A stretch of DNA of 64,000 bases, from assembly GCA_027405735.1 (NCBI GenBank), contig JAPEHQ010000004.1:1116001-1180000 (forward strand), in the 5' to 3' direction. The notes beneath the pieces are model-generated. The model did no database searches. It was given only the letters and a program-made list of their open reading frames with translations, and was not told where the DNA came from. The position numbers and the translations under genes were made by a program. Source of the stretch: Mucor racemosus (taxonomy: Eukaryota; Mucoromycota; Mucoromycetes; Mucorales; Mucoraceae). Numbering within the stretch: the first letter of the stretch is position 1; each line of letters opens with the position of its first letter. Below are positions 50,324-62,573 of this stretch, piece after piece.

Positions 50324-51158
50324 GCTAGATAGAAGAGCAACTAATAGCTGCTGATACATAGATTATATATTCCTCGCTATTAGTACACCATAATGTTATT
50401 CGTTGCAAAAATTATATCGCAATAAACTTTAGACATTACTCAATCTTATTTCTATAAAACATTCACTTTAAAAATACAAATACATACTCTAGACTTTGAC
50501 AAATATTAATCAAAAATTTTTGTGCATTTACTGTAATTCAATCAATGGCAACAATCCTTCAAATTTAGGTATTGACTGATTTCGATAATTTCGAAACTCA
50601 AATTCCATGTACCATTTGGATGTTACAGATATCTCATATCTCTACCAATAAACACAATGCATATAAAAAACTTTGTTGAGGATCATTTTTACATATACCA
50701 GTTCCAAATATGAATTAAAACATTGGAATAATACGTGTTATTCTCACTGTGCCTTGATTGTTATGTGAATTCAAAGGGAGGTTTCGATAAGAAAATAGCT
50801 ATATTCAGATAAAGTGTCAATATCAATGTGTTGCGATCAAGCTTTTTTTTTTAAAAAAAAGTACAGTTTCCATATTTGCGCCTTATACCTAATGTAAAGC
50901 AATATCATCAAAATAACAATAGTAGAGACATACACATATATACACACACGCGCACACACACACACACACACACAAACACAAAACGCAATTTATATGCTAA
51001 AATACATCATCCTGTGGGGTTACGCAATAATAGATGTTTAGTCTAATTGGCCCATCTTGCTTTAAATAAGGGCATATTGTTGATTTGGAATTGAATGATC
51101 AAGTTCTCTCCCCCCCACCTTTCCGCACATCATCTTTTCGGGTCTATAAAAAAATCTA
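50324..51158. other. Intergenic region with CA microsatellite
   Basis: 3' flank of the membrane protein gene, a CA/CG-rich microsatellite at about 50942-50985, then the promoter of the aminotransferase gene. No gene was seen. Confidence 0.5.
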
Positions 51159-52817
51159 ATGATGAACATTGCATCTATTAGAAGATTAGCTGCTGTGAAT
51201 AAAAGAGGTTTTGTCTTTTCTTCTTCACAGCAACAGATTTATAGAATGTCATCTAGTGCTCAACAAATTAAACCTGCTGATCGTGTGTCTCATTTTAGTA
51301 GAGATGGTAATCTTGATTGCTATTTATGGTTGTCATGTCAATTAATAAGTATTGAATAGTTTGGTCTATCTTTACTCCTCTTGCAATGGAGACAAAGGCT
51401 ATCAATTTAGGTCAAGGTTTTATGAAGTAAGTAATTTGGATAAACACGCGCGTGAGCCATATGCAACTGAAACTAAATTACTCTACAGCTTTGCTCCTCC
51501 TGCCATTGTACAAAATGCTGCCAAGGAAGCTCTTGAAATTGTTGAGGCCAATCAATACAGGTACATTTTTATTCAATCATGCCGAGTAAAAAAAACAACA
51601 ACAAAAGACTAAATATTACTTTATAAAGTCATCCTCGTGGTCGTCCTAGATTGAGAAATGCTTTAGCCGCTTCTTACAGCGAGCAATTCGATCGCAAATT
51701 AGACCCTGAGACAGAAATTCTGGTTACTGCAGGTGCTAATGAAGGTACAGCATGATTTTAAATATAGTGTTCAGTGTAGGATATTGACACACAATAGGTA
51801 TGTTTGCTACATTTGCTGGATTTTTGGATGCCGGAGATGAAGTTATTTGTATGGAACCTTTCTTTGATCAATACATTGTGAGTAAACTATTCTTAGCAAA
51901 TCAATTGTACACAAAATCTCATACATACACAACCATAGCCCAACATTACCATGAATGGTGGTAAACCTGTCTATGTTCCTCTCAGACCCCCTACCGATGC
52001 AGCTGACCGTGTTATTTCCTCGCATGAATGGACATTGGACATTGAAGAACTTAAATCCAAAATTACATCCAGAACCAAGATGATTGTTCTCAACACACCT
52101 CATAATCCTATCGGTAAAGTATTTGATGAAAACGAATTGCGTGCCATTGGCCAAGTTGCCGAAGAAAACAACTTGATCATCTTATCAGATGAAGTATACG
52201 ATCGTCTTTACTATCCTCCTCTCAACAAATTCCCTAGAATTGCCAACATTGATAACCTTTGGGAACGTACTATTACTGTGGGATCTGGCGGTAAATCATT
52301 TGCCGCTACAGGATGGCGTGTTGGATGGTTAATTGGCCCTGATCATTTAATCAAGCACGCATTTGCTGCTCAAACTCGAGTTGTTTTTTGTGTTAATTCT
52401 CCTTGTCAAGAAGCTGTTGCTGCCGGTCTTGAGAATGCATTGACAAAGCCCATTTTCCAAGATCAAATTGATCAATATTTACACAAAAAATCCATCTTGA
52501 GCAAATTGTTTGATGAATTGAATTTACCTTATACTATGCCTGAAGGTGCTTACTATATTTTGGTAAACACTAGTAAGATCCAAATCCCCAAGGATTTTGA
52601 GTTTCCTGAAATCTTGGAAGATCGTGGTGCTGATTTCAAAATGTGTTATTGGTTGACTAAACAAATTGGTGTTTGTGCTATTCCTCCCTCTGAATTTTAT
52701 GAAAGAGAACATTGGCCTTTAGCTGCTAATTTTGCTCGTTTTGCTTTCTGTAAAACTGATGAGGTTTTGGAACAAGCTGTGGAACGTTTGAAGGAATTGA
52801 AGACTTATATCAAATAA
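51159..52817 (+). CDS. BNA3: Kynurenine-oxoglutarate aminotransferase (Bna3 family)
   Basis: Exons 51159-51306, 51360-51426, 51489-51560, 51629-51744, 51798-51877, 51939-52817 give 453 residues. The N-terminus (MMNIASIRRLAAVNKRGFVF) is basic and looks like a mitochondrial presequence. A second in-frame Met at about residue 30 (MSSSAQQIKPADR) could give a cytosolic form. Class I/II aminotransferase features: INLGQGF, SHPRGRPRLR, TAGANEGMF, NTPHNPIGKVF, SDEVYDRLYY, PLP-binding Lys280 in GSGGKSFAATGWRVGW, and a C-terminal FARFAFCK with the substrate-carboxylate Arg. Known: Bna3 converts kynurenine to kynurenic acid, and also acts as arylamino-acid or cysteine-S-conjugate transaminase in related enzymes. 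The first ATG is chosen for the presequence. Confidence 0.92.
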
Positions 52818-53067
52818 ATTACTGTCGTTTGAATAAAAGAATTGTAATTGTAGATCTGCATACATAATGCAGCAAATTTGAACCGTTTATTCCCTCCTTT
52901 TTTTTTTTTTTTTGCGTTCAGTTTAAGTATGTATGTATATGTGTGTGTGTGGTTTGTGAGGAGAGTTATATGTGATATTTCGATCGAATCGAGGAAAGTA
53001 TAGATGTATTGGTTTGAAATGGTTTTATTTCTGTATTCTTCTTTTTCTTTTTGATACAATAAATGCA

Positions 53068-55405
53068 ATGAGATTCACATTTTTTGTAATTGTGCTTATT
53101 CTTTGTATGCATGCTCAAGCATTTATTTCCATAGACAATGATATTGTGAATAGATACCATTTAAATGATACAATTCCACTTATTGTAAATAAAATTACAT
53201 CGATAAAAACTCAAATACCATTCGCATATGGGGAACTACCATTTGTATGTTCGTCATACGATAATATACACAAACAGCAAAAATCTTTAATAAATCTTGG
53301 GCACATTTTGCAAGGAGATCGATATATGAAGAGCAAATTTGAGGTTGGATATTAGTTTTTTATCTAGAATTGCGATTATTAAATTGAGGAAGTAGCTTGT
53401 TGTAGGTCATAATAGCTATTGCAATCGATTATGTACACTGAATATCACTGAAAAAGAAGCCCAGTTAGCAAAAGAATTGATTTCCTTAGATTATAAAGTT
53501 GAATGGTGAGTTTTTGCTATATATCATAGATCACAAATGCTCATTTTAGATATATACATATATCATAGGTTAGTAGATGGTCTCCCTGGATTATCACAAG
53601 ACAATAGCGACTTACAGCATCGCAAATGGTCGCCTCAATTTAAAATGGGTTATGTGGATAAATATACAGGAAAAGCCTTCATTTACAACCATTTCAATAT
53701 ACATTTACTATATCAACCACACCCGACAGATGCAAATACTAAATATATAGTTGGTTTCGAGGTTTATCCATCATCGTATGTAATGCGGAGTTTCGTAAAC
53801 ATATTTTATTACTGAAAATATGTGATTTTTATAGTATCGATAATACAAATACATGCGGATTTAGTCAGAAAGCAACACCCACAAAAGTAGAAGGAAGCAC
53901 ATTTATCCACTACACATATTCTGTATCATGGAAGAGGGTAGGTTTTATTAGTAAACATGTATATTTCAAGCACGTATTCATCTATTTAAAAGACAAAAAC
54001 CATCACTTGGAATACTCGCTTAAACAGATACAAACAGCATAAACGTCCCCACATTTATTTTATATCTATCTGCAACATGCTATTATGTACATTATTTTTT
54101 ACAGGCATATCGGGCATGATATTATTACGGACGCTTTCCAGAGACATCAACATTTACAACCGAGAAAGTAAAGATGAATTCAATGATAATAAACATCAAG
54201 GCTGGAAATTAATGCATGGAGATGTATTTAGACCTCCTAGAAATTCAACATGGCTGGGCCCATTGTTGGGATCAGGCATGCAGTTTTTAAACATGTCAAT
54301 TTTTACATTAGCAATAGGTTTATTGGGTTTATTGAGTCCATCTTACCGAGGAGGATTTATTTCATATGCTATTGCTCTTTATGTTCTTTCAGGGTAAGTT
54401 TTGTATAAATGAGAATATAAATATAACTGAAAAATTATACCGTTAGATTGTTTACAGGATATATTAGTAATTTAATTCATAATGTGTTTAAAGAAGATTG
54501 TAAATCATGGATACAAAATGCCTTTGAAGCAAGTAGTTTTTACTTTACACAACATAATAGAAGAAAGACTAAACATTACTTTTTTTTTCTTTTTCTAGTC
54601 AGCATTTCTAGTCCCTTCTGTCATATTTTCCATTGTATTTATCATCAATTCATTTATATGGAGTAAAAACTCGTCTGCTGCTATCCCATTATCAACATTT
54701 ACAGCACTGATCTTCCTTTGGTTTGGTATTTCAGTACCATTAGTATATTTGGGTGCGTATCTAAGTCAAAAGAACCATACACAAAAAGGTGAATTTGAAC
54801 CACCTGTCAAATTTAACCCAATTCCTAGATATATACCTGATCAGCCATGGTATTTTGAGCCTATATTTAGATGTGCAATGGGCGGATTTGCTTCATTTGT
54901 CGTCTTGTATTTGAATATGTATTATATTACACTTTCAGAATGGAGTAGCAAATATCATTACATGTTTGGTTTTATGATTATTATCTCCATTATTTTAACT
55001 ATTACAGCAGCTATTATCGCAATTGGAATCACTTATTTTAGTCTCTGTTGTCAAGACTACCAATGGTGGTGGAATTCATTCAGAATTTCACTTGTCTCGT
55101 CTCTTTGTCTATTCATGTAAGTCGATATTTACGTCTATAATATTGTTTTAATCTTACCCATCTTATAGATATACTGTGTATTACTTTATATTTCATACTA
55201 AAATCGTCGGTCTCGTACCTGCTGTAGTGTATTTTGGACATTCATTGATTTTGTGTCTAATATATGGGCTTTGTACTGGAACTGTTGGTTTCTTTACAAC
55301 TTATGGTTTTATGCGAAATATCTACACATCTATCAAGGTTTGTCTCATAGTATAAAAAAAAATGCTATATTTTTATTCATAATCTTATATTCATAGATTG
55401 ATTGA
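53068..55405 (+). CDS. Nonaspanin, TM9SF/Emp70 family
   Basis: Nine exons fit: 53068-53343, 53396-53505, 53569-53775, 53835-53937, 53993-54393, 54447-54532, 54603-55116, 55169-55337, 55397-55405, for 624 residues. A signal peptide (MRFTFFVIVLILCMHAQA) opens a lumenal domain with family marks: ELPFVC, CNRLCT, EWLVDGLPGL, GFEVYPSS and ITWNTRLNRY. Nine membrane helices follow, the first after KQHKRPHIYFISI. LLRTLSRDI and GYIS blocks match the family. The protein ends KID, typical of the C-terminal Golgi-retention signal of TM9 proteins. Role known for the family: Golgi/endosomal membrane protein in sorting, adhesion and metal or nutrient homeostasis. The first donor (GTTGGA) is unusual, so the exon 1/2 junction is the weak point; the last coding exon is three codons. 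Confidence 0.92.
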
Positions 55406-55749
55406 TATTACATGAAACTTACTTTTTTTAACCCTTAATTAATCCATTTTATTCATATTTATTATTTGTTTGTTTATTTGAGCCCTGATGCTGCAGTCGA
55501 TATACTTTTGCCCTCTTTCCGTCAAACCGAGATATAAAAAAATAGTGCATCACATTAATACAAACACATACCATAGCATTTTGATATATAATGAATTTTT
55601 TATTTAAAATGAGAATAATATATGATAAAACTGTACACAATGAACATTTAAGTATAAATGTAAGACTGACAACATTGAATGGGCGTATTGTTACTTATCA
55701 AAAGTAACAGACAAGATCAGCAAAATATTTATCTTGGAAACTCTTCTCC

Positions 55750-56457
55750 TTATAAACCACAACAAAACAATTGTTTAAGACTAAACTTGAATTTACGTAA
55801 AGAAGGTTGCAAATTAACTCTGCGCAATAACTTTGCTTTAGATGCTTGACTCATCAGGTATTCAGCAGCCCAATGATCTTCACAGAGTCCCAAAGGTATA
55901 CCAAAATATGCTTCACATGCACGTTCCAGATCTTCAATATCATGTTGCAGAATGGTTCGCTTTTCATCCCAACCTGTGTAATTCTTTTCTTCTTCAATGT
56001 AATATCTGAAACTAGCATTGCTTTTGTTTTGATATTGTTGTTGCGATAACCACTTGATACCATCTTCAAACCATGCGAGTTCTTCTTGTTTAGTAATTTG
56101 GCAATGTTGTTTCAGTATCACGGAGCGAATCACATCCATAGTAATGGGAATATAATACAATTCACCTGTAGATTCAACATGATAAGTGGGTCTTTGGATT
56201 GACCCTTTTTCTGAATAGTTTAATTTATAATTGTAATGCTCTGTAGATGATATGGAAGATGTCGGTGATGCAGATCTCTTGATTTGTTCTAATTTTTGCT
56301 TGCATTTTTCAATTTGTTTAGTGATTATTTCTTTGGAGATCTTTTTGTGTTGAGGTATATCTTCATAGTCTACAAGGTAATCTTCATCATAATCTGCTGC
56401 TTGGGTAGTATTTTTAGATGTAATTCTATGATAGAGTGTTTTAATTGATTTGACCAT
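55750..56457 (-). CDS. Hypothetical protein, single exon
   Basis: A 235-residue frame starting at the second ATG (MVKSIKTLYHRI), chosen because the upstream ATG adds only a short hydrophobic leader that lacks support. The N-terminus is basic, followed by an acidic Asp/Tyr patch (DYDEDYLVDYEDI), a Lys-rich helix and a more compact C-terminal half (WFEDGIKWLSQQ, GWDEKRTILQHDIEDLERAC, GIPLGLCEDHWAAEYL). It ends FCCGL, a possible lipid-modified cysteine pair. I do not recognise a family. It is convergent with the nonaspanin gene, 345 bp away. Confidence 0.7.
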   Translation of the reverse strand: MVKSIKTLYHRITSKNTTQAADYDEDYLVDYEDIPQHKKISKEIITKQIEKCKQKLEQIKRSASPTSSISSTEHYNYKLNYSEKGSIQRPTYHVESTGELYYIPITMDVIRSVILKQHCQITKQEELAWFEDGIKWLSQQQYQNKSNASFRYYIEEEKNYTGWDEKRTILQHDIEDLERACEAYFGIPLGLCEDHWAAEYLMSQASKAKLLRRVNLQPSLRKFKFSLKQLFCCGL

Positions 56458-57589
56458 TTTTTGTGTTTTGTATAAAAAAGAAGAAAGAAACAAGAATTCA
56501 GCCCAACATAAACAGTTTATATAGTGATAAATGTAAACAAAGCCTCATTCCATTTCCAATTGCTGTATAAACAGTATAATGGATGTCAATTCCTTATCGA
56601 GTAATTTGTGATACAACCCAATTAGTGTAATTGTTTTTCGCTTTATTTCGCTAGCAGCAGTAGTAATAGTTGTAGGAGAAGGTCGAGAATGTCAGTAATC
56701 TTTTTTTTAATTTAGGGGGTGATTGACAGTTTAATTTAATGCAATAACTATGAATATATATACCGTGAAATACTTATAAAAATGTAAGTGTGGCTCATTT
56801 AATTATGAACTCTGTACCTAGATGAGTTTGGCTGAAAAAAAAAATGAAAAGAAAAGATGATTGCTACATGGATTGTAAGACAGTGTAACAACACGTTTGG
56901 CATAGCCAAGAGTCTTTTGTGATACAGAAGGATATGCAATTTATGTACAGGTTATTAATTTTGACATAATAAAACGAATAGAAATATCTTTTATTGTCTT
57001 TTTTTTTTCCGTTAATCATATGAATACATTCATTAAAATGGCTTGTCAACAACCAAAGCTTAAGCGTAAGGAGACATAGAATGTGAATAGTACAAACTGC
57101 CTCATCTTGAGCGTAGACAACAAATAGATAAGCGTCCATATACGGTCGAATTTACAACTACAAGTGTAAAACAACTCATGATTACCATAAAAGAATGTTA
57201 TTTTTCAAGTAGTACCTGAATCAAATCAAATCCCGAAATTTAGTGTTTGCTCTTCAGATACGAACTATGTCTCTATGCCAGCGATTCATATCAGTAAAGT
57301 AAAATAAAGTACTTTAATGCAAAACTAACCGTGTAACGTGTATAGGTTTATTTTTATAGTCGTGAACAAGACACTTATTGATTTTGAATCCAGTTATAGC
57401 AACACAAGAAGAATATAGTACTTGGTTGTCGTCCCCCAAGTTAACCACAGCTGTGAATACGTTTTTTCTACCTGTATCTTGGAAACAGTTACACTCTATG
57501 GATTAAAATAGGTTTTGAGGGAGGGTTTTTTTTCTGTGAATCTTACCTATTCGAGTAAAACTTTAAGTTTTCAAAAAAAGTTAATTTTA
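56458..57589. other. Intergenic region
   Basis: Promoter side of the 235-residue gene, then AT-rich DNA up to R copy E. A 91-codon minus-strand frame at 56864-57139 has low-quality composition and is not called. No RNA gene was recognised. Confidence 0.45.
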
Positions 57590-58890
57590 TAGTTTATAGT
57601 CTTCGAAATTGGAGTGTGCTCTTCTTTCTATAGCTAATCACATACTAAGCACGCTTTGGGATACGCTTTGGGATACGCTTTAGACGCCTCTAAGCAGATT
57701 TAACAAATTATGCCGCTTATTCTTCAATTTATTCAATATCTCACTGCTTTTTCCTTGAAAACTGGGTCTCATTTTTCATCCCTGCTCAACTTTATTTTTC
57801 ACTAAATAACACCAAGAAAAAAATATATGCCAATGTACCTAAGATGTTCACCTGTAATCTAAAAACAGGTATCCAGAAATATCCTACTTTTTGCAGTTGG
57901 TATTAATTTTTAAGTGCTAATGTTTCAGATTTTTACGCGTATTTCACTGCTAAAGGATTGAAAACTTTGAGGCTTCATATCTCTAGAAAAAAATAAGCTA
58001 TGCTAACACTTTTTAATAATAAAACTTACTTGTTTTAAAGTGCTCTATAACATAGTTTAATATAAAAAAATTCTGAACACTTTTATTTTTTTTTTCATTT
58101 TTTTGACATTTCTATAGTAGGTTTTAAAATATTGGTTAAATTGAACAACATTTTTTTTACATTCATGTCATTAAGCTCATTAAGCTCTCTTGGACCCAAT
58201 TTAGATTTTTCTAAAATATTGATTTTTCGTGGAGATATTCTCAAAAATGTGTACAAAAAGATATCTTCGTTTCTAGCATCCATTTTCCCCTTGTATACCC
58301 TCATCCCAAATTCTGAAACTGAAAAAAATTTGTACAAAAATGTTGTTTTCTCTACGAAAAATGTAACGAAAAAGTTAAATAATGGCTCGATCGATAGATA
58401 ATTAATTTGCGCATTATTTCGGTTTATTATATTTTAAATTTGCTTATAAAAAGTGATGTGTATCTTCAAAAAACCTCCAAAATTTCAATTGCATTTTGCG
58501 CACAATTTAATGTGGAATGTTTGTCTAATTTTTATTTAGATAGATGCAGAATTCAAAACTGTACAAAAGCTATTTAATATACTAGGTTGACTTACTTTGC
58601 AGTTCATGATCAATTAAACGATTTTGTTTTTTTCATCATTTTTCGTTCATTTCAACAAATAAATTTTGGAACCCCGTGATGATCAGTTTTAAGCTGTGAT
58701 AAGAACTATTATTTTGGCTATCTTGATGAAAAATCAATGTTTTTTGCTGAAATAAAACCGATAGAGTAGTTTTCAGCTAGATATTGTAGTTTTTGAATAA
58801 AAACCCGTTACCGTAATTTCGGATTTATATTTTACAATCGATTTTAGGTCAATGTTAGGTCAATGCACTTGTATTCTGGCATTAACCCTT
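57590..58890 (+). repeat. Dispersed repeat family R, copy E
   Basis: Same ordered blocks as copies A-D, including AAACTGGGTCTCA near 57760, CATTAAGCTCTCTTGGACCC near 58179 and a diverged GATGAAAAATCAATG near 58725. Its tail matches the part of copy D just before the MITE. The left portion (57600-57740) is the most diverged and contains a short tandem duplication, GCTTTGGGATAC, twice at about 57653-57676. Confidence 0.83.
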
Positions 58891-59588
58891 TTATTTTAGG
58901 ACATATATTTTGATGTGCGATAAACTACTCCTTTCTGTATATACTTGTACATTGACATCCAACAAATATAAATCAAAAATTCCTCACTATGACTTACCTC
59001 ATTACTATTCTACATTTAAACCATCATCCATATCTTACAAATATTGCCAGCAATTACAACTGTTAAATGCATAACTGCTAGCATTACCAGATAGAACATT
59101 GACATACTATGAAGTGGATTTTATTTTTTAATCATAACTTAGACAGTTCTATATCTAAACCTCGCCCCTTAAATTACAGATATCAATAGCCATCAAATAA
59201 GATTGGCTCCTATAATAATTTCCCCTGAATCAAGCTAATATTGAGCGAATAAATCAGAAAATCCTTTTGAAATGGTCCAATACCTACTATTTACATCTGC
59301 AGAAATCAGACAAGGATTAACTCTTAATGAGTCCGTATGCATTAGCTAATTAATTTGATCTTGGATCTTGAGATGTATTTACTAAATGGCACTCAAGCGT
59401 AAGTCAGTAATCTATTGTAATTAACGATGAGAGTGGTTTAGCTCATGTTTCTTATTTCCTTTCATAATTTGAAGGCTTCAAAACAAGCAAGAAAGTAATT
59501 GTAAAAATTGAAAATATTTGATTTATACTCGAATATATATTTTTTTATTTAAATATGTCTAAATGATATTACATAATACACTTATTTT
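58891..59588. other. Intergenic region
   Basis: AT-rich DNA between R copy E and the 3' end of the complex I assembly gene. A stretch near 59280-59300 (ATCTGCAGAAATCAGAC) vaguely resembles sequence near 13005, but I would not call it a repeat. Nothing else was seen. Confidence 0.4.
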
Positions 59589-60397
59589 TTAGTAACCTTC
59601 ATCAAATAAATCCTTCAATGCTTTATCCTCTGTACCATCCTCCTTTTCTTTCTTTGCTCTGTTGTTATCTTTCAAAGCCTCTTGTCTAGCTTTTTTGATT
59701 TCGGCATTTCGCTGATCAACCTGTCTGACCTGCTTTTCCCAATCCACCATATCAGTAACCCAAACACTCAATCGTCGTTCTTCTTTATCATCAATTGCTG
59801 GAGGCATAATAGCCATGGTATTGTAGTATTTAAATAATGTACCGAGTGTAGGCTCATCAATCTTATATTTTTCCAACATGGCTTGTCTAATCTCTGGTTT
59901 GTCGATCTCTCCAGGCTGTAATCTTTTACGTTGCTCTAACAAGGTGAATAAAGAATCAATTGACATATTTTCATCAGAGACAGTGTAGCCTTTCAATTCT
60001 TTTTCTTCTGCTTCTTTTCTTTGCTTCATGATATTCAACATAGTATCCGTCTATGTAGTAAAATATAATTAATTAACAACAAAAAGTATTAACTTCATCC
60101 ATCAGCTTACAGTTCTCATCTTTGTAATAGTAGGAGGAATAGTAACTGGTCCCAAAGACTTGAGATTTTCATGCAATTGAGGGTCACGGCTTTCTTCTTG
60201 AATGAACTCTGTTTTGAATTCTATTCAACAATGAAAACGTTTAGCTTTGAGTTTTCTTTTTCGGGATGTGTTTTACCTGATGCAGCATTAGCCATTGGAC
60301 TAAGGGTTGCTGGAGATTGATGTGGTATATTTTGCAATGTCTCGGGACGTGCTTTAGTTGGCAGTTTTCTAGCAACTTTTGATGTCTGTGCTCCCAT
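59589..60397 (-). CDS. NDUFAF4-like mitochondrial complex I assembly factor
   Basis: Three minus-strand exons, 60397-60277, 60220-60111 and 60050-59589, give 230 residues. It begins MGAQTSK, an N-terminal Gly as in NDUFAF4, where this position is myristoylated. The middle carries the family core: MSIDSLFTLLEQRKRLQPGE, then YKIDEPTLGTLFKYYNTM and IMPP, in the order seen in human NDUFAF4 (C6orf66). The C-terminus adds an Arg/Lys/Glu-rich helix absent from the human protein. Known role: assembly of the Q-module/membrane-arm intermediate of respiratory complex I, at the mitochondrial inner membrane. Its presence implies that the organism keeps complex I. The start codon lies only 48 bp from that of the divergent plus-strand ORF. 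The family call rests on remembered pattern, not a search. Confidence 0.72.
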
Positions 60398-60445
60398 GAT
60401 TATTTGATAGTTAATGTAAGTAGTTGTCGATGGAAAAAAACAAAG

Positions 60446-60745
60446 ATGGAAAACCTAGGGTTACCTTATAGTGTCATTGCTAAAGAGTCACATACCCCGC
60501 TTGTGAGTGTACATTTTGAGGGGATCATTGATTTGGATCATAGATTATACATAAAAGCTAAAGGTTGTAATTCATTAATTAGAAGTAAAAGTGATAAATT
60601 ACCAATTAAACACTATATTTCAACTAATTTCAATAAAAATGAAGCGATTTTATCATATCTCAATCGATTAAGCAGTTTTTGCTTGAATGAATTATGCAAG
60701 TTGAACAGCGAAAAATCATGCAAAATGTTATTTCACAGACAGTAA
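60446..60745 (+). CDS. Small hypothetical protein, divergent from the complex I factor
   Basis: A 99-residue single-exon frame from MENLGLPYSVIAKES to a C-terminal HRQ. Composition is protein-like: mixed alpha/beta, several Cys, a VSVHFEGIIDLDHRLYIKAKG stretch suggestive of a beta strand pair, and a helical NKNEAILSYLNRL region. No domain recognised. The frame extends upstream without an ATG, so 60446 is the first in-frame ATG. It shares a very short intergenic region with the NDUFAF4-like gene and would need a bidirectional promoter. Confidence 0.5.
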   Translation: MENLGLPYSVIAKESHTPLVSVHFEGIIDLDHRLYIKAKGCNSLIRSKSDKLPIKHYISTNFNKNEAILSYLNRLSSFCLNELCKLNSEKSCKMLFHRQ

Positions 60746-60934
60746 CTTTATCAGAACTGCTATAATAGTGTGTCAATATCTATATTCATGTATTCACAAT
60801 TGCGTAATTCTCTTTTTTTTTGAGGTTTCAGTAAGATTTATTGTTTAAAAAGAATATTTCATAAATTATATACACACATTTGGATAAAGGAAAGCAAATA
60901 CGGCATAATGATTTGGCTTGTAGTATAAATAAAG

Positions 60935-61431
60935 TTAATGTCTTTCAGGTTCATAAGAAGATAAACCGATAATATCTTCCATAATATTCTTTGAAATAAA
61001 CATATTGCCGTTTAAATCAGGTTCATTATGTTGTTGGTAGTTTATATTGATTTGGTGTTGTGTCATTGAATGGAAAGATGAATTTGATGAAGAAGGTGAG
61101 ATGGGTGGAATCAAATTGTAGTGATTTTTATCAGTGGCATTCACTTGATGAATAAATGTGCATCGGATACCATATGAACAGCTTCCATTATCATGATATG
61201 CTTTACAAATCTTGGTTTTGTATTGATTTGATCGCAAGACAGGGCGTAACTCTTCTCTACCATGAGCATAACGGCATCTTTTACCATATCTTCAAAACAG
61301 ACTTAGTACATTTATAAACATATACGGTTATAATTAGTAATTAGCTACCTGCAATGACCTTTCTCCTCCCAATTTCTGCAACATTCTGTTTTGTAAAGTA
61401 TAATGTCTTTATAAGTTATCTCAGATGGCAT
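60935..61431 (-). CDS. Tandem CCCH zinc-finger RNA-binding protein (TTP/Cth family)
   Basis: Two minus-strand exons, 61431-61349 and 61289-60935, give 145 residues. Two CCCH fingers, each C-x8-C-x5-C-x3-H (CRNWEEKGHCRYGKRCRYAH and CKAYHDNGSCSYGIRCTFIH), are each preceded by a YKTE/YKTK lead-in and separated by about 18 residues, the geometry of tristetraprolin-type tandem fingers. The lead-ins contact AU-rich RNA. The C-terminal half is Ser/Asn/Gln-rich without clear domains. Known: TTP, yeast Cth1/Cth2 and fission-yeast Zfs1 bind AU-rich elements in 3' UTRs and promote mRNA decay. An intron splits the first finger. Confidence 0.9.
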
Positions 61432-61577
61432 TTGATTGTATAGAAAAAAAACAAAGAGAGAAAAAGAAATCAAAAAGGCACAAGATCAATTTTCCTCTAT
61501 AAATAATAATCCTGATTTATCATGGATACTTATTCTAACTATGTTCTAAGTTTTATTTATAATGTGAATTACATAAA

Positions 61578-61985
61578 TCATTGTAAGCTTTGACATGATT
61601 GATCGCCCCGAATGCATATATACCAATCTCCAATCTCACATTTTATATCAGTTTCAAGACGACAAGGACAATCGAACGGAGTAGGGACACATGCTTCGGT
61701 TTCTTCGCAAATGTAATGTTCACAAGGTATATCTATGGGTTTAAATTGAGTATTTTACATTATTTTCACTACAGTGGGGATATTTTTTTTTTTTTTTTTT
61801 TTTTTTTTACCTGCTCGGCTTGGTTGTTGTCTTTCTACAATAGGCTGACCAAAGAATACAGCTGGCTGATTATTTACGGTTTCTTTATTACCAAATAGCA
61901 TCTCTTTAATGTTAAATGCATGTGCTATATTTATCATATAGATGAATAGGATAATAGTGTATAGTTTTGTCGTCGCGTATATCAT
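61578..61985 (-). CDS. LCL2: Lcl2-like secretory pathway protein
   Basis: Two minus-strand exons, 61985-61811 and 61732-61578, give 109 residues. It starts with a signal peptide (YTIILFIYMINIAHA) followed by FNIKEMLFG, then a Gln/Pro-rich linker, and ends with a cysteine-rich block: HYICEETEACVPTPFDCPC, a gap, then WYICIRG. This spacing and the FN-x-x-x-MFG start fit Long chronological lifespan protein 2, an ER protein linked to ER-associated degradation in yeast. The intron begins with a run of about 25 A on the coding strand right after the donor GT, which the frame would otherwise read as poly-Lys. The start is the ATG that opens the signal peptide. Confidence 0.75.
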
Positions 61986-62573
61986 TATTTTTACAAACAA
62001 AGGAGCAAAAAAGCTCCTGTCCAACGTTGAATTGACAACATTTATTTGGGTTTATTGGCCAATCAGTAGCAAGAAGAATTACTGCCGCATTTACCGAGGT
62101 TTCATGATGGTTTCTGCAGCAATATAATAAATACACTCAAGAAATCAACTTTCTACATGTATAAATTCAAATAGAAATTGTGGGGTTTATATCTATTTGG
62201 TTATTTATTGTATCTTGAAAAAATTGTGGGTGTATTCAATCTTTGACTCTTCATTTCAAACTTATTCAAGATAGTGCAGTTTTCAAGCAAAGAATTTTTT
62301 TACGATGTTTTGATTGTGTATTACCTGTAAAAGTATAACATTCGATAAATAAATCAAATCTGTATATGATCGTATTTTTCTATATTAAAATTACTACATT
62401 AATCTTTGAAAATGTGCAATAAACAATCAATACCAATATTTGGATCTATTACAGAATTCCCTAAATTTAAAAACTACCATACAAAGGTTTAACTAAAAAT
62501 GTTTATTTTATTTAGTAGAATCATGATATGTTTGTAAGGGTAATGTTTTGATTATAATTTTGATGCATTGAGC
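61986..62573. other. Intergenic region
   Basis: Upstream of the Lcl2-like gene and 3' flank of the ABC transporter gene. Overlapping short frames at 61912-62136 are not protein-like in context. Nothing else was seen. Confidence 0.4.
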
